64,000 nucleotides of DNA from Lewinellaceae bacterium (GTDB lineage Bacteria > Bacteroidota > Bacteroidia > Chitinophagales > Saprospiraceae): NCBI GenBank assembly GCA_020636005.1, contig JACJYR010000001.1:1560001-1624000 (forward strand), written 5' to 3'. The notes below the pieces were generated by a model. It worked only from the letters and a program-made list of their open reading frames with translations. It had not been told where the DNA came from and made no database searches. The stretch's first letter is position 1. Each line of letters starts with the position of its first letter. A program made the position numbers and the translations under genes. Positions 60,548 to 64,000 of this stretch are shown piece by piece.

Positions 60548-60568
60548 TTCCATCATCTCCACCGTTTT

Positions 60569-60815
60569 TTATAGAACAAGATCATCAAAAGGGCTGGGGG
60601 TGTTCAACAGCCGCCCTTTCGTGACGTGCAGGTAAATCTGGGTCGTTTTCAGCGACTCGTGCCCCATCAGGTTCCTCAACATTTATAAGGTCTATTCCTT
60701 TTGCCAGGTTGTGCGTGGCATAAGCGTGCCGCAAGGCATGGGTCGATATGTTTTTTTTTGATCCTGGCCCTCAGCCTGGCACGTTTGAACGTTTTCCCGC
60801 AGCAAATAACAAAAT
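60569..60815 (-). pseudogene. Tyrosine recombinase (integrase) remnant
   Basis: The minus strand encodes, in broken frames, the C-terminal catalytic end of a tyrosine recombinase: THALRHAYATHNLAKGIDL (box with the HxxR arginine) at about 60690-60743, then after a frameshift LMGHESLKTTQIYLHV with the nucleophilic Tyr (60618-60683), and SPFDDL before the stop. A second frame slip lies in a run of nine A. The N-terminal two thirds are missing. IntI and Xer-like phage integrases both end this way. Confidence 0.7.
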
Positions 60816-60851
60816 CCCGTTTAAATTTCCAATACCTGCCCTACCAATGGC

Positions 60852-60905
60852 AAAAAAAAAGTGCCGCTCCGGAAGGGGCCTGCAACCCATTCCCAAGCGG
60901 CACTT
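60852..60905 (-). terminator. Rho-independent terminator
   Basis: AAGTGCCGCT and AGCGGCACTT (60859-60868 and 60896-60905) form a 10-bp stem, and on the minus strand a run of nine T follows. It ends the gene at 60935. Confidence 0.8.
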
Positions 60906-60934
60906 ATGTTGGCCAACAAAACTGAGCGTCAACT

Positions 60935-61738
60935 TCACTCCCCGGCCGGCACGGCCCCGTTCGTGGCCAGGCCCTGTATAGCCTGCTGGAGCAGTGCCCC
61001 GGTGGAGGGTTGCTCCACGATGGCCTTTGTTGCGGTCAAGGGGTTGGCAGCCTCCACGGCCCCGGTGCCCCCTTCGGGCTGGCGGTGGCGGATGCCTTCG
61101 GAATAATTGCGGCGGGCATTGGTATATAGTTTAAAAAAATCGGGGTGCGACTTGCGGAAAGTAGCTGCCACGTTGTCCATGCGGAAGCGGAGGTAGTCGT
61201 TCAGGTCGTCCACCATCCGGTAGAGTTCCCTTCTTTCCGTCTTGGCGTTTATCATCAGGCTGCGGGGCTTGGGGTTGTCCGCTTTGAATTTATCAATGGC
61301 GGCTTTCAGCCCGAGCAGGTCGGCATTGGTCACGTTGTAGCCCACGATCTCGGCGGCATATTGCGAGGCGAGGTTGTGCACGGCATTGGCGGTTTGCAAC
61401 AGTTCGGTGTCCCGCTTTCTCATCAAGGTGGAGTAGGCAAAGTTGGCCTGCCTGTACATACCCATGTCCGAGTTGCCCTTAGCGTACGATTTTATCCCGC
61501 CGCATATCACCACCAGTAGCTCCGACAGTGTTTGCTTGGCGGTTATTTTGTTTTCGGTGAAACCTTTTATGTCCAGCGATAGGGTCTCTGCCCTGGTATT
61601 GAGGATGGCCGTTTGGTCGTGCAGGTAGGCGGCCATCGTCTGGAAGGCGGGACTGGTGTCCACGATTGGCTGGTTGGCCGTGAGCACATCGTCCACCTGG
61701 GTGAACATATTGATCTTGGCAGTGGCTCTCTTGTCCAT
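60935..61738 (-). CDS. Conserved hypothetical protein
   Basis: A 267-residue soluble, mostly helical protein (FTQVDDVLTANQPIVD, GYNVTNADLLGLKAAIDKF, ELYRMVDDLNDYLRF). No signal peptide, membrane segment or enzyme motif. The helices look like a bundle, as in many Bacteroidota hypothetical proteins of this length. It has its own terminator and lies outside the cassette array. Confidence 0.65.
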   Translation of the reverse strand: MDKRATAKINMFTQVDDVLTANQPIVDTSPAFQTMAAYLHDQTAILNTRAETLSLDIKGFTENKITAKQTLSELLVVICGGIKSYAKGNSDMGMYRQANFAYSTLMRKRDTELLQTANAVHNLASQYAAEIVGYNVTNADLLGLKAAIDKFKADNPKPRSLMINAKTERRELYRMVDDLNDYLRFRMDNVAATFRKSHPDFFKLYTNARRNYSEGIRHRQPEGGTGAVEAANPLTATKAIVEQPSTGALLQQAIQGLATNGAVPAGE

Positions 61739-61929
61739 GAGGGGGTAGTTTTTAAATGGTGAAAAAAAGTTAGATGGTCATTGGACATTCAGCATGAATG
61801 GTCGTTTTTGCCGGCTGCGCAATCCTTCTCGTCCTTTCTGAAAAAATAACCAATCAACGGGTAAGCCTCAATGAGCATTTTTAGTTGACCCTGGTTTTTC
61901 CGCTAAAAAGATGCCATATTTTTTTTTAG

Positions 61930-61990
61930 AGAATGGAGAATGGTGAATGGTGAATGGTGAATGGAGAATGGTGAATGGTGAATGGTGAAT
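61930..61990. repeat. 7-bp tandem repeat (GGTGAAT)
   Basis: Eight to nine units of GAATGGT/GAATGGA in a row, ending just before the 21-bp repeat tract. Confidence 0.85.
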
Positions 61991-62222
61991 GAAACGATCC
62001 GGGACTTGTTGAAAGTGATCTCGGACTTGTTGAAGGTGATTCCGGACTTGTTGAAGGCGATTCCGGTCTTGTTGAAAGTGATTTCGGACTTGTTGAAGGC
62101 GATCTCGGTCTTGTTGAAAGTGATTTCGGACTTGTTGAAGGCGATCTCGGACTTGTTGAAAGTGATTCCGGTCTTGTTGAAAGTGATTCCGGTCTTGTTG
62201 AAAGTGATCCGGGACTTTGCGG
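61990..62222. repeat. 21-bp tandem repeat, about 11 units
   Basis: Units of the form GATYTCGGACTTGTTGAARGY differ at the CTC/TTC/TCC and A/G positions. On the plus strand a frame gives a seven-residue leucine-rich period (DLLKVIP), on the minus strand FNKTGI-like units. Both strands are open because the period is 3 x 7. No start signal convinces, so I treat it as a repeat and not a gene. Confidence 0.85.
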
Positions 62223-62744
62223 AGGCGATCTCGGGCTTTGCCCGGTTTGATGGCAAGGGACTGCCGCAGGGGCCTTTGCGGGTGCTTTAAAGGGGAGGGT
62301 GATCAGCCGGCCCTTGGTGTTTCCGGGTGGCGTTCAGGATGGTTTGGGCGGCAGGAGGCCCACGGCCATCAATTTGTGCGTTTTGGTGTTGATGTATTTG
62401 TTATTGCCAAAATAGTAATTTCGCCGCCTTGTTTTTATGCTTGTTGTTCACTCAGCCCAATTTTGTCATTGCCGCAGGCCAACTGCATCGCCAGGCGCAT
62501 CGCTCCGCAAAGCACCGTTGCTGGCCTCGCAGTTCCTCCTTTGAGGATGACAAAGCGCTCGGAAACAAAAGATGAAAATATTTTGTCGTCGGAGATTGTT
62601 CAAAAAAACTGTGTCATTTTCTCACAAGTGATTGATTGTGAGAGTGTGTTTTTTTACTGCCGAAAATAAGTTTTTAATAAAAGGAACGCGACGGTTTTTA
62701 TTGAAACCTAAAATATTGACGCAGCTACCAAACACGTTCTTTCG

Positions 62745-62841
62745 AAACACATAGGCACATTAGGACACATAGTTTATGCAATAAAAAATTTTATTGCATA
62801 AAATTTTTTATTGGCTATGTGATCTATGTTTCTATGTGTTT
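62745..62841. repeat. Nested palindromes
   Basis: AAACACATAG (62745-62754) pairs with 62832-62841, and inside it TTTATGCAATAAAA (62773-62786) pairs with 62789-62802. AT-rich and able to form a cruciform. Confidence 0.7.
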
Positions 62842-62991
62842 TGATTAAATAAGTGTTGCGGTTTCAATCAGCCATATTAATAACTTATTTACGGCAGTAT
62901 CAAAAACACACTTCTCTGAATAGTCTCTGTCGTCGGGCAATTGACCACACCGGGAACACCGCCTGGCAAAAACCTTAAAATCTATCCTACC

Positions 62992-63633
62992 ATGCCGACC
63001 AGCATCGCAAAGTTCACGTTCAACCCCTTCCAGGAAAACACCTACATCCTCTACGACGAAACCGGCGAGTGCGCCATCATCGACCCCGGCTGCTACGAGC
63101 AGATCGAGCGGATCGAACTGGAAAATTACATCACGGAAAACAAGCTCCGCCCCGTGCGGCTGCTCAACACCCATTGCCACATAGACCACGTGTTCGGCAA
63201 CAAGTTCGTCAGCGAAACCTACGGGCTGCCGCTGGAAATCCACCAGCACGAAAAAATCGTGCTGAGCACCGTGCCCCATGTGGCCATGATCTATGGCATG
63301 CCCTACAACGACCCGTCGCCCGAAGCGGGAAGGTATATCGGGGAGGGCGAAACCATTGCTTTTGGAAATACGAAGCTGAAGGCGCTCTTCACGCCGGGCC
63401 ACTCGCCGGGCAGCCTTTCCTTTTATTGCGAAGCGGGAAACTTCGTCATTGCCGGCGACGTGCTGTTCAAGGAGAGCATCGGGCGCACCGACCTGCCAGG
63501 CGGCGATTTTGACACCCTGATAAAGAGCATCCGGAAACAACTCCTGCCCCTGGGCGACGATGTCAATGTGCACCCCGGCCATGGCCATTCCACCACCATC
63601 GGGTACGAGCGGAAGTTCAACCCGTTTTTATAG
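62992..63633 (+). CDS. MBL-fold hydrolase, glyoxalase II-like
   Basis: A 213-residue metallo-hydrolase. The metal motif HCHIDH is near residue 61, TPGHSPGSL and AGDVLF give further ligands, and a final HPGHGHST closes the site. Single-domain members act on S-lactoylglutathione-like thioesters or related compounds. The ATG at 62992 is used; the longer frame starts with TTG. Confidence 0.88.
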   Translation: MPTSIAKFTFNPFQENTYILYDETGECAIIDPGCYEQIERIELENYITENKLRPVRLLNTHCHIDHVFGNKFVSETYGLPLEIHQHEKIVLSTVPHVAMIYGMPYNDPSPEAGRYIGEGETIAFGNTKLKALFTPGHSPGSLSFYCEAGNFVIAGDVLFKESIGRTDLPGGDFDTLIKSIRKQLLPLGDDVNVHPGHGHSTTIGYERKFNPFL

Positions 63634-63677
63634 GGCATTGCTTTTTCCTTTTTTGGTGGGGCATATAGGGCCGATTT

Positions 63678-64000
63678 TCAATCCCCGACGACCAGCGATT
63701 TGATATACCCCAAAATCGCTGCCTGTTCTGCCTCTGAAAACCACCCGTCCACCCAGCTCGACATCAGCCGCAAGTGGCCCCGGAACTCGTAAAAGATGAC
63801 CGTCAGTCCCGGCACGATCAGGTTGGAGGGAAAGTTTTGGATATCCGCCACCGGCAGTCCGAGGAACTCATCCAGCCCGTGGAAGGAGTCCCCCAGGCTC
63901 GAAAAGGAAAAGGTGGACAATTTGCCCAACGATGGCAGGTTGAACATGGGATAGTAAATGGGCAGCGGCACGAAGCGGTATCCGTTGACGAATTCCACAA
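63678..64000 (-). CDS. Partial protein at the window edge
   Basis: The C-terminal ~107 residues of a protein that continues beyond the window. GLTVIFYEFRGHLRLMSSWVDGWFSEAEQ resembles the end of condensation/acyltransferase-type domains (a late beta strand, then FS.EE), but the catalytic HHxxxDG motif would lie outside. Assignment is tentative. Confidence 0.35.
   Translation of the reverse strand, partial: VEFVNGYRFVPLPIYYPMFNLPSLGKLSTFSFSSLGDSFHGLDEFLGLPVADIQNFPSNLIVPGLTVIFYEFRGHLRLMSSWVDGWFSEAEQAAILGYIKSLVVGD

Larger units (their letters stand above)
61739..62991. other. Long non-coding stretch with repeats
   Basis: It contains a 7-bp tandem tract, a 21-bp tandem tract and nested palindromes (each listed). 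The remaining sequence, about 62290-62740, shows only short frames without support. Confidence 0.6.

Noticed and set aside
60263..60562. 99-codon minus-strand frame before the first cassette
   Set aside because: It runs into the attC-like hairpin and over both direct repeats; no family or start support.
61990..62222. CRISPR array
   Set aside because: The units are contiguous 21-bp repeats without spacers, and no cas genes are present.
61982..62290. Leucine-repeat protein on the plus strand and a FNKTGI-repeat protein on the minus strand
   Set aside because: Both frames follow from a 21-bp repeat that is a multiple of three, no start or ribosome site supports either, and the 7-bp tract overlaps the ends.
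1..64000. tRNA, rRNA or riboswitch genes
   Set aside because: No cloverleaf, rRNA signature or known riboswitch core was seen by eye; a covariance search was not possible.

Overview
The window looks like a chromosomal segment of a Bacteroidota bacterium, probably of the Saprospiria/Lewinella type (the class is inference). Signs are C-terminal type IX secretion (T9SS) sorting domains, LytS/LytTR two-component genes, a FecI/FecR/TonB-receptor set, DUF3822 and bactofilin genes, gene starts without clear Shine-Dalgarno sites, and several TAnnTTTG-type -7 boxes. Most of the window has host-like, fairly GC-rich coding. The stretch from about 44.6 to 60.3 kb is much richer in AT and is clearly accessory.

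Layout. 0-11.7 kb: a lone AAA ATPase, an MFS transporter, an Hsp20 gene with a possible sigma-54 promoter, an NTF2-like protein, two tandem lipoprotein cytochromes c, an NmrA-like protein, a membrane protein, a cupin, and two LytS-type kinases (the first with a decayed ATPase domain) followed by a LytTR regulator. 12-23.8 kb: a secreted coiled-coil protein, a PIN toxin-antitoxin pair, an FAD monooxygenase, a beta-CASP metallo-hydrolase, a lipoprotein, tsaD, a bactofilin, and an operon-like run of an anchored protein, DUF3822 and rsmD, then an alkyltransferase-like protein. 24-29 kb: a two-gene ATPase plus TOPRIM-like pair that resembles AbiL/PARIS defence systems, PaaZ, and an antitoxin with a damaged ParE-like toxin. 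29-38 kb: a MauG-like dihaem peroxidase and an animal-type haem peroxidase with a T9SS tail, opposite a sigma factor/FecR/TonB-receptor cascade. 38-44 kb: an HxlR regulator, a PLP decarboxylase, a polysaccharide-type flippase, a Uma2 nuclease, an SDR and an ISKra4-like remnant with 24-bp terminal inverted repeats.

44.8-60.3 kb is the most unusual part. Every gene lies on the minus strand. Genes come in blocks of one to three, and most blocks end in a long imperfect palindrome flanked by RYYnAAC-like and GTTnnnY-like boxes. This is the layout of an integron cassette array with attC-like sites. Cassettes carry Rpn nucleases, a HEPN/MNT toxin-antitoxin pair, a restriction-modification pair, an Mrr-like nuclease with a cyclotransferase, an HExxH metallopeptidase with a membrane partner, a membrane TIR-like protein with a small membrane protein, and a DnaJ/membrane/EAD11-like trio. 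A frameshifted tyrosine-recombinase remnant lies just beyond the 5' end of the array at 60.57-60.82 kb. A dispersed hairpin repeat of about 75 bp abuts several cassette ends. I read this as a decayed or CALIN-like defence cassette array in Bacteroidota; the integron reading needs covariance-model and homology tests.

60.9-64 kb: a hypothetical gene, a long non-coding stretch with 7-bp and 21-bp tandem repeats and nested palindromes, a glyoxalase-II-like hydrolase, and a partial gene at the right edge.
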